64,000 nucleotides of DNA, taken from Agrobacterium albertimagni AOL15. GTDB taxonomy: Bacteria; Pseudomonadota; Alphaproteobacteria; Rhizobiales; Rhizobiaceae. Below, piece after piece: positions 29,393 through 37,998 of the stretch (position 1 is its first letter; every line of letters begins with the position of its first letter). Below the pieces are notes generated by a model. The model was given only the letters and a program-made list of their open reading frames with translations, did not search any database and was not told where the DNA came from. The position numbers and the translations under genes are program-made. The DNA lies in assembly GCF_000300855.1 (NCBI RefSeq), contig NZ_ALJF01000004.1, forward strand, positions 248,001 through 312,000, in the 5' to 3' direction.

Positions 29393-29680
29393 TCAGCGCT
29401 GCTTCTTCTTGCGATACGGCATGGTCATGACCGCAGAGGCGGTCACGGCTGCCGCGAAGGTCAGCGCCAGGGGCACAGCCATCATCACCGTCGGAAGCAC
29501 GGGGTGGCTGGAGCGCGAGAGCGATGTGCCTAGTCCGCCAAGGTCGAGCCAGACGATGGCAAAGGCGACCAGGAAACCGATTGCTGCCCCGAGCGATGCG
29601 TTGAGGGCAAGAAAGCCCAGCATCTCCCAATGGTCGCGGCGGGCTTCCTCGGGGGTGAGATCATCGGAATGCAGAGACAT
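29393..29680 (-). CDS. small two-pass membrane protein of unknown function
   Basis: 95 residues, with two membrane segments (ALNASLGAAIGFLVAFAIVWL and PTVMMAVPLALTFAAAVTASA) and a basic C-terminus PYRKKKQR. Opening MSLHSDDLTPEEARRDHWE is charged and cytosolic. No named family recognised. It lies upstream of slyX with a 79-nt gap on the same strand, divergent from recF. Confidence 0.65.
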   Translation of the reverse strand: MSLHSDDLTPEEARRDHWEMLGFLALNASLGAAIGFLVAFAIVWLDLGGLGTSLSRSSHPVLPTVMMAVPLALTFAAAVTASAVMTMPYRKKKQR

Positions 29681-29842
29681 GGCCTGAGCTCCAGAGCAGC
29701 CGCAATGCCATCAAACTAACGCATCTGGAAAAGAGTTCCATGTCGCCAACCGCCGCACACCGCAGCACGTCCCAGAATGCGCGCTTGCGCCTTGCCTTCA
29801 TGGCACATTCGGCCTAGCTCAAGGCGACAGCGAATCCGACCG

Positions 29843-30970
29843 ATGACCCAGAAAACACAGATCCAGCGGCTCAAGCTCACAGACTTCCGGAACTATGCGC
29901 AGGCCGGCCTTGCGCTGGACGGACGGCACGTGGTGCTGGTCGGTGACAACGGGGCCGGCAAGACTAACTTCATGGAAGCGATCTCCTTCCTGTCGCCGGG
30001 GCGTGGCCTGCGGCGCGCGGTGCTCTCCGACATTCCGCGTGTAGGCGCCTCGGGAAGCTTCACCGTCTTTGCTTCAATCGAGGGCATGGCCGGTGAGGCC
30101 GATATCGGAACCGGCACGGAGACGACTGAGGAAGGCAACCTCGTCCGGCGTCTGCGGATCAATGGTGGCCCGGCAAAGTCGGTCGACGAACTCACCGACC
30201 ACCTGCGCATCCTATGGCTGACACCAGCCATGGACGGGTTGTTCACCGGATCATCGTCCGACCGGCGTCGGTTCCTCGATCGCCTTGTCCTGTCGCTCGA
30301 CCCTGCACATGGACGACGAGCCAGCGATTTCGAGCGCGCCATGCGCAGCCGCAACAAGCTGCTTTCGGAAGGGCGCTTCGATCCGACCTGGCTTTCCGGC
30401 ATCGAGCAGCAGATGGCAGCGCTCGGCGTTGCCATGGCCGCCGCTCGCCGAGAAATGCTGGGGCTGCTCTCCGGCCTGATCGAGGCGGACAGGGAAACCT
30501 CCGCCTTTCCATCGGCCTCGCTCGCCCTGACCGGCTTTCTCGATGACTTGGCAGACCTGCCGGCCTTCGAGTTCGAAGAGCGCTATATCGAGATCCTCGC
30601 ACAATCTCGCCATCGGGACGCGGCAGCCGGCCGGACATTGGACGGCCCGCACCGGGCAGATCTCATGGTCCGACATATCGAAAAGGACATGGACGCCGAG
30701 CGCTGCTCGACGGGGGAGCAGAAGGCCCTCCTGATCGGTCTGGTACTCGCCCATGCGCGGCTTGTTGCGACCATGACCGGCTTTGCACCGATCCTGCTAC
30801 TCGACGAGATCGCCGCACATCTCGACGAGGGCCGGCGGGCATCGCTCTTCGCGCGCATCGATGCACTTGGCGGCCAGGCTTTCATGACGGGAACGGACAA
30901 GGCGATGTTTTCGGCACTCGGTGACCGGGCGCAGTTCGTGACAGTGAGCGACGGTGAAATCGATGCGTGA
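29843..30970 (+). CDS. recF: DNA replication and repair protein RecF
   Basis: SMC-like ATPase that loads RecA with RecO and RecR at gapped DNA. 375 residues. Walker A LVGDNGAGKTNFMEAI near 31-46, the RecF segment SDRRRFLDRLVLSLDP, signature STGEQKALLIGLVLAH and Walker B ILLLDEIAAHLD. The start is ATG 29843; a frame open from 29777 precedes it but has no family match. Not adjacent to dnaN or gyrB, as is normal in Rhizobiales. The partner recR is also in this window at 44473. Confidence 0.96.
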   Translation: MTQKTQIQRLKLTDFRNYAQAGLALDGRHVVLVGDNGAGKTNFMEAISFLSPGRGLRRAVLSDIPRVGASGSFTVFASIEGMAGEADIGTGTETTEEGNLVRRLRINGGPAKSVDELTDHLRILWLTPAMDGLFTGSSSDRRRFLDRLVLSLDPAHGRRASDFERAMRSRNKLLSEGRFDPTWLSGIEQQMAALGVAMAAARREMLGLLSGLIEADRETSAFPSASLALTGFLDDLADLPAFEFEERYIEILAQSRHRDAAAGRTLDGPHRADLMVRHIEKDMDAERCSTGEQKALLIGLVLAHARLVATMTGFAPILLLDEIAAHLDEGRRASLFARIDALGGQAFMTGTDKAMFSALGDRAQFVTVSDGEIDA

Positions 30971-31012
30971 GTGCGCTTTTCATCGTCATGCTCGGGTGGC
31001 AAGGTAGCGCGC

Positions 31013-31765
31013 ATGGATCCGCTATCGCCTGAAGAGCTCTCCCGCTATCACCGCCATATACTGCTACCCGAGGTCGGCGGCCATGGACAGCAGCTGCTGA
31101 AAGCCGCACGCGTGCTGGTGATCGGCGCTGGCGGTCTTGGCTCGCCAGTGCTGCAATATCTGGCAGCGGCGGGCGTCGGCACGCTCGGTATCGTCGATAA
31201 CGACGGGGTGTCGCTCTCCAATCTCCAGCGGCAGGTTATCCATGACACGGGTACGCTGGGTGAAAAGAAGACCGAAAGCGCGGCCCAGGCTATTGCGCGG
31301 CTCAACCCCCATTGCCGTGTCGTGAGATACGAGCAGCGGTTCGATGCTGACTTCGCGCGCGATTACCTGCCGCGCTTCACGCTGCTGATCGACGGATCCG
31401 ACAATTTCTCGACGCGCTATGCGGCAGGGGATGCCGCCGAACTTGCGAAGGTGCCGCTGGTGACAGGGGCAGTCGGTCGCTTCGACGGAACTGTGACAGT
31501 GTTGAAACCTTATGAGAGCGGGCCGGATGGGATGGCGTATCCGCGCTATACCGATCTCTTTCCCGAGCCACCGCCAGAGGGCCTGATACCGGCCTGCGCA
31601 GAAGCTGGCGTCATCGGCGCGTTGACGGGGGTGATCGGCACCTTGATGGCGATGGAGGCAATCAAAGTGATCACCGGGATCGGCGAGCCATTGGTCGGAC
31701 GGCTGTTGATGTATGATGGGCTTGCGGCCCGTTTCGATACCATCCGCTACAAACGCCGGGCATGA
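31013..31765 (+). CDS. moeB: ThiF/MoeB-family adenylyltransferase
   Basis: 250 residues of the E1-like family that adenylates the C-terminus of a small sulfur carrier protein (MoaD or ThiS). ATP-binding VLVIGAGGLGSPVLQYLAAAG, D-V-S-LQR segment (DGVSLSNLQRQVIH), and PACAEAGVIGALTGVIGTLMAMEAIK with a conserved Cys. The CxxC pairs that bind structural zinc in E. coli MoeB are absent: the position before DLFPE reads GMAYPRYT, and the C-terminus is DTIRYKRRA. The gene could serve molybdopterin or thiamin synthesis. The GNAT gene overlaps its stop by 4 bp. Confidence 0.85.
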   Translation: MDPLSPEELSRYHRHILLPEVGGHGQQLLKAARVLVIGAGGLGSPVLQYLAAAGVGTLGIVDNDGVSLSNLQRQVIHDTGTLGEKKTESAAQAIARLNPHCRVVRYEQRFDADFARDYLPRFTLLIDGSDNFSTRYAAGDAAELAKVPLVTGAVGRFDGTVTVLKPYESGPDGMAYPRYTDLFPEPPPEGLIPACAEAGVIGALTGVIGTLMAMEAIKVITGIGEPLVGRLLMYDGLAARFDTIRYKRRA

Positions 31766-32244
31766 ACATGAGCATCGTCATCCGTCAGATCGATCAGAGC
31801 TATTCGCATTACGAGGAACTGCTGGCGCTAATCATGGCGTCCTTCGCCTATATGGACGGCGTGATCGACCCGCCCTCCTCCGCGCATCGCCTGACCATCG
31901 GCTCCATGAAAGACAAGGCTCGTGACGAGATCGGCTTGATCGCCGAACTGAACGGAAACCTCGTGGGCTGCGCCTTTCTGCGTCCTGAACCGGAATTTCT
32001 CTATCTCGGCAAGCTCGCGGTTGCCGCAGAGGCGCAAGGCAAGGGGATCGGTGGCCGACTGCTGGCCGAGGGCGAGGCGATCGCCCAACGCTTAGGCAAA
32101 CGGGCGCTGCGGCTAGAGACCCGGATCGAACTGACCGGGAACCATGAGCGGTTCGGCGCCTGGGGATTCGTCAGAACCGCCGAGAAGAGCCATGCCGGCT
32201 ATGACCGCCCGACCTATATCGAGATGCAGAAGCGACTGACCTGA
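31762..32244 (+). CDS. GNAT-family N-acetyltransferase
   Basis: 160 residues. The acetyl-CoA-binding motif A is visible as FLYLGKLAVAAEAQGKGIGGRLL, with the Q/RxxGxG/A pattern AQGKGIGG. Substrate cannot be told. ATGA overlap with moeB indicates translational coupling, but no biochemical link is evident. The convergent dehydrogenase ends 7 nt away. Confidence 0.85.
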   Translation: MNMSIVIRQIDQSYSHYEELLALIMASFAYMDGVIDPPSSAHRLTIGSMKDKARDEIGLIAELNGNLVGCAFLRPEPEFLYLGKLAVAAEAQGKGIGGRLLAEGEAIAQRLGKRALRLETRIELTGNHERFGAWGFVRTAEKSHAGYDRPTYIEMQKRLT

Positions 32245-32250
32245 CGCGGC

Positions 32251-33255
32251 TCAGTTGCGGCTCGGCAGCACCCTGTTCGGCGGGCGGTGGCCGTCGAAAT
32301 AGGTTCTGATGTTGATGATGACCTTATCGCCCATGTCGATGCGGCCTTCGATCGTCGCCGAACCGGTATGCGGCAGGAGCACGACCTTGCCCTCGTTGGC
32401 GAGCTTGACCAGCTTCGGGTTGACCGCGGGCTCGTTCTCGAACACGTCGAGACCAGCACCGGCGATCTTGCCGGCGCGCAGGGCTTGAACCAGTGCATCC
32501 TCATCGATGATGTCGCCGCGCGCCGTGTTCACGACGTAGCTCGTCGGCTGCAACAGCGCCAGACGACGGGCCGAGAGCAGATGGAAGGTCGCTGGCGTCG
32601 AGGGGCAGTTGACCGATACGATATCGACGCGGGCGAGCATCTGGTCGAGGCTGTCCCAATAGGTCGCCTCCAACTCGTCCTCAGTTGCCGGACTGACCCG
32701 CTTGCGGTTGTGATAATGGATCGACAGGCCGAAGGCCTTGGCACGGCGGGCAACGGCCGTGCCGATGCGGCCCATGCCGATGATGCCGATGCGCTTGCCC
32801 CAGATTCGGCGTCCGAGCATCCAGGTGGGCGACCAGCCCTCCCATTCGCCCGGCTTGTCCATCAGCACGCGCGCACCCTGCACGAGCCGGCGCGGCACGG
32901 CGAGGATCAGCGCCATGGTCATGTCGGCCGTGTCTTCGGTGAGAACATTCGGCGTGTTGGTGACCGTGATGCCCTTTTTCGCCGCGGCATCGATGTCGAT
33001 ATGATCCGTGCCGTTCGAGAAGCTTGCGATGAGCTTCAGCTGCGGGCCGGCCTCTGCAATCAGGGCTGCATCGATTCGGTCGGTCACCGTCGGGACCAGT
33101 ACATCTGCCGATTTGATGGCGGCGATCAATTCTTCGCGTGTGCGCGGTTTGTCATCGACGTTCAACTCGGCATCGAAGAGCTCGCGCATGCGCGTTTCCA
33201 CGGCATCGGGCAATTTCCGCGTGATATAGACCTGGGGTCTTTTCCTGTTCGTCAT
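32251..33255 (-). CDS. D-isomer 2-hydroxyacid dehydrogenase, glyoxylate reductase GyaR-like
   Basis: 334 residues. Nucleotide-binding GIIGMGRIGTAVARRAK; catalytic Arg in VVNTARGDIIDEDAL; Glu in DVFENEPAVNPKL; His in LLPHTGSATIEGR. The SFSNGTDHIDIDAA and TEDTADMTMALIL segments agree with glyoxylate/hydroxypyruvate reductases of the GyaR group. NAD(P)H-dependent reduction of glyoxylate is the probable role. It differs from the GhrA-like protein at 956-1918, so the window codes for two such enzymes. Confidence 0.88.
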   Translation of the reverse strand: MTNRKRPQVYITRKLPDAVETRMRELFDAELNVDDKPRTREELIAAIKSADVLVPTVTDRIDAALIAEAGPQLKLIASFSNGTDHIDIDAAAKKGITVTNTPNVLTEDTADMTMALILAVPRRLVQGARVLMDKPGEWEGWSPTWMLGRRIWGKRIGIIGMGRIGTAVARRAKAFGLSIHYHNRKRVSPATEDELEATYWDSLDQMLARVDIVSVNCPSTPATFHLLSARRLALLQPTSYVVNTARGDIIDEDALVQALRAGKIAGAGLDVFENEPAVNPKLVKLANEGKVVLLPHTGSATIEGRIDMGDKVIINIRTYFDGHRPPNRVLPSRN

Positions 33256-33448
33256 GGGCCGGATCGATGCCTTCTTCAGAACTCATTAACCAAGTCGCGG
33301 GATACTTCGCTTCTCAGGAAGGCAATTTCTACCAAACCCGTCGGCGAAGACAAACAAAACTCGTCGGATGGCGGCGGATTTGTCCCTGATACGCGCGACG
33401 CGTCTCGGGGTGGTCAGAAAGCCCTTCATTTCCACAGCTTAGCCCGGA

Positions 33449-33997
33449 ATGACCATGTTTCATAATCTGTGCCGCGTCAGCATTGCATTCAGCGTTCTTG
33501 CGCTGTCTCTCGTGGCAGGCCCGATCGCCGGTCATGCCCAATCCACGACCAAGGGATCAAGCGGGCTGCCGTTGCCGCGCTTCGTCAGTCTGAAGGCTGA
33601 AAGAGTGAACCTGCGAATCGGTCCGAGCACCGACTACGCCGTCTCCTGGCGCTACATGAAATCGGGCCTGCCGGTCGAAATCATCCGCGAATACGAGAAC
33701 TGGCGGCAGATCCGCGACGCCGACGGCACCGAGGGCTGGGTGAACCAGACCCTGCTTACCGGCGAGCGCACGGCGGTTGCCGCCCCGTGGATGCGCGGCA
33801 ATGGCGACAGTGTCTATGTCATGATGCGCCGCGATTCGAACTCGTCGGCTCAGGTCATTGCCAAGCTCGAGCCGGGTGTCGTGCTCCGGCTCAGGGAGTG
33901 CAACGGCAACTGGTGCCAGGCCGAGACCAGCGGCGTCAGCGGCTGGATCTCCCAGAACGAGATCTGGGGCGCTTATCCGGGCGAGGCCTTTAAATAA
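33449..33997 (+). CDS. exported SH3-domain protein
   Basis: 182 residues. Signal peptide about 1-31 (VSIAFSVLALSLVAGPIAGHAQS). Two SH3-like repeats follow: LKAERVNLRIGPSTDYAVSWRY with EGWVNQTLLTG, and GDSVYVMMRRDSNSSAQ with SGWISQNEIWGAYPG. Bacterial SH3 domains often bind peptidoglycan, so an envelope role is likely. The protein overlaps the tail of the convergent kinase gene by 8 bp. The start could also be ATG 33455. Confidence 0.82.
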   Translation: MTMFHNLCRVSIAFSVLALSLVAGPIAGHAQSTTKGSSGLPLPRFVSLKAERVNLRIGPSTDYAVSWRYMKSGLPVEIIREYENWRQIRDADGTEGWVNQTLLTGERTAVAAPWMRGNGDSVYVMMRRDSNSSAQVIAKLEPGVVLRLRECNGNWCQAETSGVSGWISQNEIWGAYPGEAFK

Positions 33998-34982
33998 GGC
34001 CGATCGCCGAGGCGCCCTTCTCAAGCGACATCATCGGTCGCGGTCCGATCTGCTGGATGACAACGCCCGCCGCATAGCAGCCAAGATGGCCGCAATCCTC
34101 GAAGCTTCGACCATTCGTGTAGCCATAGAGGAAGCCAGACGCGAAGAGGTCGCCGGCTCCGGTCGTATCGACCACCGTCTCCACCTTCGTCGCGGGCACG
34201 CGGATGCGCTGCTCCCCCTTGACGATGACCGCACCCTGATCGCCCATGGTGACGGCGGCCAGCTTGCAATCCTTCGAGATCAGATCAAGCGCGCGGGCGA
34301 AATCGTCCGTTTCGTAGAGAGACAGGGCTTCCTGCTCGTTGGCGAAGACGATATCGACGGTGCCCGAGCGCATCAGGTCGAGGAACTCGGCGCGGTAGCG
34401 GCCGACGCAGAAGCTGTCGGAAAGCGTCATCGACATCTCCCGGCCTGCCTCATGGGCAATTCGGGCGCAGTCGAGGATCGCCTGCTTGGCGCGCGGCGGA
34501 TCCCAGAGATAGCCCTCGAAATAGGTGACCTTGGATTTGGCGACGACCTCGGGCTCGACATCTTCGGGGCCGAATTCGACGCAGGCGCCGAGATAGGTGT
34601 TCATCGAGCGCTCGCCGTCTTCAGTGACGAAGATCATGCTGCGGGCCGTCGGCGGCTGACTGCCGAGCGGACGCGTCTCGAAATGGACGCCCTGGGCGCG
34701 GATGTCATGGGTGAAGATCTCGCCGAGCTGATCTTCTGCCACCTTGCCGAAATAAGCGGCCTTGCCGCCGAAACTGGCGATGCCGGCCGCCGTGTTGCCG
34801 GCGCTGCCGCCGGAGGCTTCCACAGCGGGCCCCATCATGCCGTAGAGCCGTTCGGCACGCTCGGCGTCGATCAGGTTCATTGCGCTCTTGGTAATGGCAT
34901 TGTCGATCAGAAACTGGTCGTCGCAGCGAGAAATAATGTCGACGATGGCGTTGCCGATCGTCAGGACATCGAACTGGCTCAT
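33990..34982 (-). CDS. PfkB-family carbohydrate/nucleoside kinase (adenosine kinase-like)
   Basis: 330 residues. First PfkB signature region SGGSAGNTAAGIASFGGKAAYFG and second signature DTTGAGDLFASGFLYG, with the catalytic Asp in GAGD. The opening DVLTIGNAIVDIIS and FVTEDGERSMNTYLGA resemble adenosine kinase-like enzymes of rhizobia. It phosphorylates a sugar or nucleoside with ATP; adenosine is a plausible substrate but not proved. Divergent from the AEC transporter at 35305. Confidence 0.85.
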   Translation of the reverse strand: MSQFDVLTIGNAIVDIISRCDDQFLIDNAITKSAMNLIDAERAERLYGMMGPAVEASGGSAGNTAAGIASFGGKAAYFGKVAEDQLGEIFTHDIRAQGVHFETRPLGSQPPTARSMIFVTEDGERSMNTYLGACVEFGPEDVEPEVVAKSKVTYFEGYLWDPPRAKQAILDCARIAHEAGREMSMTLSDSFCVGRYRAEFLDLMRSGTVDIVFANEQEALSLYETDDFARALDLISKDCKLAAVTMGDQGAVIVKGEQRIRVPATKVETVVDTTGAGDLFASGFLYGYTNGRSFEDCGHLGCYAAGVVIQQIGPRPMMSLEKGASAIGLI

Positions 34983-35049
34983 GAGGTCCGGGGCTCCGTT
35001 TTCTTGGCCTGACGGTCATAGCTGTTTTTCCGCCGATGGGAAGGGAAAA

Positions 35050-35232
35050 GCAGACCGGCGTCATCTCGTCGTTACATCGGGCCAATATCAAAACAGCGTG
35101 GATGACCATCTCCCCTGGTCCCTCCACCGGACCATGACGGTTCCGCACGGGAAAGCCGACCACGGATGTACTGGCGGCAGATCCCACCCCGGTGTGGCCG
35201 GGCGTCGAAGCAGGCTTTTCGCCTGCTTTTGT
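35050..35232 (+). ncRNA. possible small RNA ending in a Rho-independent terminator
   Basis: The 322-bp gap between the kinase and AEC genes has no convincing reading frame but holds AAGCAGGC/GCCTGCTT (35208-35228, loop TTTTC) followed by TTTTGTC, a plus-strand terminator with no upstream plus-strand gene for over 1 kb. Upstream is GGTCCCTCCACCGGACC, a small hairpin with CTCC in the loop, which could meet ribosome binding sites. The 5' end is unknown and I see no convincing promoter. Transcription may instead be readthrough or a transporter leader. Confidence 0.25.
35208..35232 (+). terminator. intrinsic terminator hairpin upstream of the AEC transporter
   Basis: Perfect 8-bp stem AAGCAGGC/GCCTGCTT, 5-nt loop, then TTTTGTC on the plus strand. 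It lies 73 nt before the transporter start, so it could end a small RNA or act as an attenuator. Confidence 0.6.
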
Positions 35233-35304
35233 CGTTTCTGATGGATTGGCCGGGCGCGGCAAGAGGCCTAAGAAGGGCTTTCTTGCCATGACGAGTCGAT
35301 TTTC

Positions 35305-36249
35305 ATGACCACCGTTGCCCAGGACGTCCTTCCCATATTCATACTCATTCTCTTCGGCTGGGCGCTCGTCCGGTTGAAGATCCTGACCGCCGAAATCGGT
35401 GACGGGTTGGGCGACTTCGTGTTCAAGGTCGCTGTGCCGCTCCTCCTGCTTCGAACGATCGCCAATGCCGACTTCCACGGCGCCTCGCCGTTCCGGCTGT
35501 GGATCGCCTATTTCTCCGGAGTCCTGCTCACCTGGATCGTCGGCCATCTTCTGGCAACACGCGTCTTCGGACGCGACCAGAAGGTCGGCGTGCTCGCAGG
35601 CGTTTCCGCATCCTTTGCGAACAATGTCTTCATCGGCCTGCCGCTCGTCGAGCGCACTGTCGGCCCGGAAGGGATCGTCGCCATGTCGATCCTGCTCGCC
35701 GTACACTTGCCGCTGATGATGATCGCCGGCGTTCTGGCGATGGAGCGGGCGGAGCAGAGAAGCGGTGGGCGCAAGGCCGCAGGCGTGCTCGCGGTTTCCA
35801 AACAGGTGGGCGGCAATCTGGTGCGCAATCCGCTGATCATCGGCCTTGCCGCCGGGGTCCTGCTGCAGCTTCTCGGGACGCCCGTTCCGGCATTGATCGA
35901 CGGCATCGTCGCTCAGGTGGCCGGCATGGCAGCCCCGGCAGCGCTGATTTCGCTCGGCATGACGCTGAACAAATACGGGATGGCAGGCAATGTCAGGATC
36001 GCGACGGGTATCTCGCTCCTGAAGCTCGGCCTGATGCCGGCAGTTGTCTGGCTTGCGTCCACGCTGCTCGGTCTCTCCCCGCAATGGACGGCGGCACTCG
36101 TTCTGACGTCGTCCGTTCCGACCGGCATCAACGCCTGGCTGATCGCAAACCGCTTCGGTGTCGGCCAGGGACTGGCGGCCTCGGTCATTACTCTCTCGAC
36201 TGCCGCCGGCGTGGCTACCGTCTCGCTTTGGGCGCTGCTCCTGCTCTGA
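35305..36249 (+). CDS. AEC-family membrane transporter
   Basis: 314 residues with about ten membrane segments, opening VLPIFILILFGWALVRLKIL, then FASFANNVFIGLPL-type helices (SASFANNVFIGLPLVERTVG is the conserved helix-break) and VPTGINAWLIANRFG near the end. These fit the auxin efflux carrier/malonate MdcF family. Transport of a dicarboxylate or malonate is the usual guess; substrate not evident here. A convergent terminator for cytochrome c follows. Confidence 0.85.
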   Translation: MTTVAQDVLPIFILILFGWALVRLKILTAEIGDGLGDFVFKVAVPLLLLRTIANADFHGASPFRLWIAYFSGVLLTWIVGHLLATRVFGRDQKVGVLAGVSASFANNVFIGLPLVERTVGPEGIVAMSILLAVHLPLMMIAGVLAMERAEQRSGGRKAAGVLAVSKQVGGNLVRNPLIIGLAAGVLLQLLGTPVPALIDGIVAQVAGMAAPAALISLGMTLNKYGMAGNVRIATGISLLKLGLMPAVVWLASTLLGLSPQWTAALVLTSSVPTGINAWLIANRFGVGQGLAASVITLSTAAGVATVSLWALLLL

Positions 36250-36252
36250 CGC

Positions 36253-36289
36253 TCAAAAAACAAAACGCCCGGCCAACAAGGGCCGGGCG
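36253..36289 (-). terminator. terminator for the cytochrome c gene
   Basis: CGCCCGGCC/GGCCGGGCG, a perfect 9-bp stem. On the minus strand it is followed by TTTTGTTTTTTG, so it terminates transcription from the cytochrome gene. Confidence 0.85.
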
Positions 36290-36327
36290 CATGTCTTCAA
36301 ACTGTCAAAGCCTAGAGGCGATGACGA

Positions 36328-37071
36328 TCAGGGCGTTGCAGGCTGGGCCGGTGCAGGCTCAGCCGGGGCAGCATCTGCAGGAGCCTCAGGGGCGGCATCT
36401 GCAGGAGCAGCATCAGCCGGAGCTTCGGCAGGTGCAGCGTCGGCCGGGGCATCCGCAGGTGCAGCGGCTTCTTCGGCCGGAGCAGCATCGGCAGGCGCGG
36501 CAGCATCTTCCGCCGGAGCAGCAGCTTCAGGCGACGGCAGCGGAACCGGGCTGTCGGCCATGGTGTGCAGATAGAGGATCACGTTGGCGCGCTCGGCATC
36601 CTGCTTCAGGCCGGCAAAACCCATAGACGTGCCAGGGATATGCTGCTTGGGAGCAGTGAGGAACTCGTTCAGGTGGTCCCAGGTCCAGAGCTCGCTGCCA
36701 CCCTGCGAGAATTCCCGGATAGCAGCAGAATAGCTGAAGCCTTCATGCGAGGCGATCGGACGGTCGACAAGGCCATAGAGGTTAGGGCCAACCTTGTTGG
36801 CGCCGCCCTTGTCGACGGTGTGACAGCTCGCGCACTTCCTGAAAGACGATTCACCCGCGGCTGCATCGGCGCTGGCAAGCAGGACTGCGATGGGAGTGGC
36901 GGCGACTTCCGGTGCTGCGTCAGCCGGAGCGGCTTCTTCGGCCACAATGGCGAAGCCTTCCTGCTCAGGCGCTTCAGAATGGAATATCCCTTCCGACGCG
37001 ATTGACACAGACATCAGGACGAAGACGGTGCCGAGAAAGGCACCCACGCCCATGTTGGTATAAGAGTTCAT
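36328..37071 (-). CDS. membrane-anchored cytochrome c (CycM-like) with Ala/Pro-rich tail
   Basis: 247 residues. The N-terminal hydrophobic segment ([20 protein letters not shown]) is an uncleaved signal anchor. Heme c site [14 protein letters not shown] and Met ligand [11 protein letters not shown] fit class I cytochrome c that carries electrons to terminal oxidases. The last about 70 residues are a low-complexity Ala/Pro/Asp/Glu repeat (APADAAPAE units) that is unusual for this domain. GGGAG lies 8 nt before ATG 37071, ruling out the TTG at 37077. The heme domain is about 70 to 170. The tail may space the heme domain or interact with partners. Confidence 0.85.
   Translation of the reverse strand: MNSYTNMGVGAFLGTVFVLMSVSIASEGIFHSEAPEQEGFAIVAEEAAPADAAPEVAATPIAVLLASADAAAGESSFRKCASCHTVDKGGANKVGPNLYGLVDRPIASHEGFSYSAAIREFSQGGSELWTWDHLNEFLTAPKQHIPGTSMGFAGLKQDAERANVILYLHTMADSPVPLPSPEAAAPAEDAAAPADAAPAEEAAAPADAPADAAPAEAPADAAPADAAPEAPADAAPAEPAPAQPATP
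36331..36540 (-). repeat. low-complexity repeat coding Ala-Pro-Asp/Glu tail
   Basis: Tandem imperfect 9-15 bp units (GCCGGAGC, GCATCTGCAGGAGC and variants) code for repeated APADAAPAE-type residues in the 3' part of the cytochrome gene. Such repeats change length by slippage. Confidence 0.6.
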
Positions 37072-37226
37072 CTGCAAAGCTCCCCGTGCAGCCGGCCGAT
37101 GAGCAACCGGACGATCTTGAAATCGCGCGGAACCTATGTCTTTTGCATAACACTTGCAACACGATTATGGTCCCGCGGCTGGGACTATTTGACACTTCTG
37201 TATGGGGATTTGAAGGGGTTATGGAC

Positions 37227-37994
37227 ATGAATGAAGGCGGAGCCGCCAAAACCCTGGTCCTGATACCGGCACGCATGGCGTCGACCCGTCTTCCGGACAA
37301 GCCGCTGGCCGATATCGCAGGTCTGCCGATGATCGTGCAGGTCGCGAAGCGGGCTCAGGAGGCGGAAGTCGGGCGAATCATCGTCGCCGTCGACGACCAG
37401 AGGGTCTTCGACGCCGTCAAGGCAGCAGGGTTCGAAGTGGTCATGACGCGCGGCGATCACCAGTCCGGTTCGGATCGCATCTACGAGGCGCTGACGAAGG
37501 TTGACCCCGATGGCGTGGCCGAGATCGTGATCAACGTTCAAGGCGATCTGCCGACGATCGATGCGCAGACCATCCGCGCGGCGCTCGAGCCGCTCAAGGA
37601 TCCTGCAGTCGACATCGCAACGCTGACCGTCGAGATCGAAGACGAACAAGAGAAGACCAACCCGAACGTGGTGAAGGTGATCGGCTCGCCGCTTTCCGAG
37701 GATAGGATGCGGGCACTCTATTTCACGCGTGCGACCGCACCCTATGGTGCCGGCCCGCTCTACCACCATATCGGACTCTACGCTTATCGGCGCGCCGCGC
37801 TCGAACGCTTCGTCACGCTTCGCCCGTCCACGCTCGAAAAGCGGGAATCGCTCGAACAACTCCGCGCGCTGGAAGCGAGCATGCGGATCGATGCCCAGGT
37901 GGTGAAGACCGTCCCGCTCGGCGTCGATACGCCCGCAGATCTCGAAAAAGCACGCCGCATTCTTTCCGCCGCATCCTCCAACGCAGGACACTGA
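37227..37994 (+). CDS. kdsB: 3-deoxy-manno-octulosonate cytidylyltransferase (CMP-KDO synthetase)
   Basis: Activates KDO with CTP for lipid A-core lipopolysaccharide synthesis. 255 residues. CTP-binding [19 protein letters not shown] at the N-terminus, [10 protein letters not shown] in the middle and [13 protein letters not shown] near the end are KdsB signatures. GAAGGGG at 37212-37218 lies 8 nt before ATG 37227; ATG 37221 is in the same frame but too near. pheA follows after 4 nt with a TTG start. Confidence 0.95.
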   Translation: MNEGGAAKTLVLIPARMASTRLPDKPLADIAGLPMIVQVAKRAQEAEVGRIIVAVDDQRVFDAVKAAGFEVVMTRGDHQSGSDRIYEALTKVDPDGVAEIVINVQGDLPTIDAQTIRAALEPLKDPAVDIATLTVEIEDEQEKTNPNVVKVIGSPLSEDRMRALYFTRATAPYGAGPLYHHIGLYAYRRAALERFVTLRPSTLEKRESLEQLRALEASMRIDAQVVKTVPLGVDTPADLEKARRILSAASSNAGH

Positions 37995-37998
37995 TCCC

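Noticed and set aside
29777-29842. Upstream extension of recF
   Set aside because: The extra 22 residues show no conservation that I recall and no ribosome site; ATG 29843 opens the RecF sequence directly.
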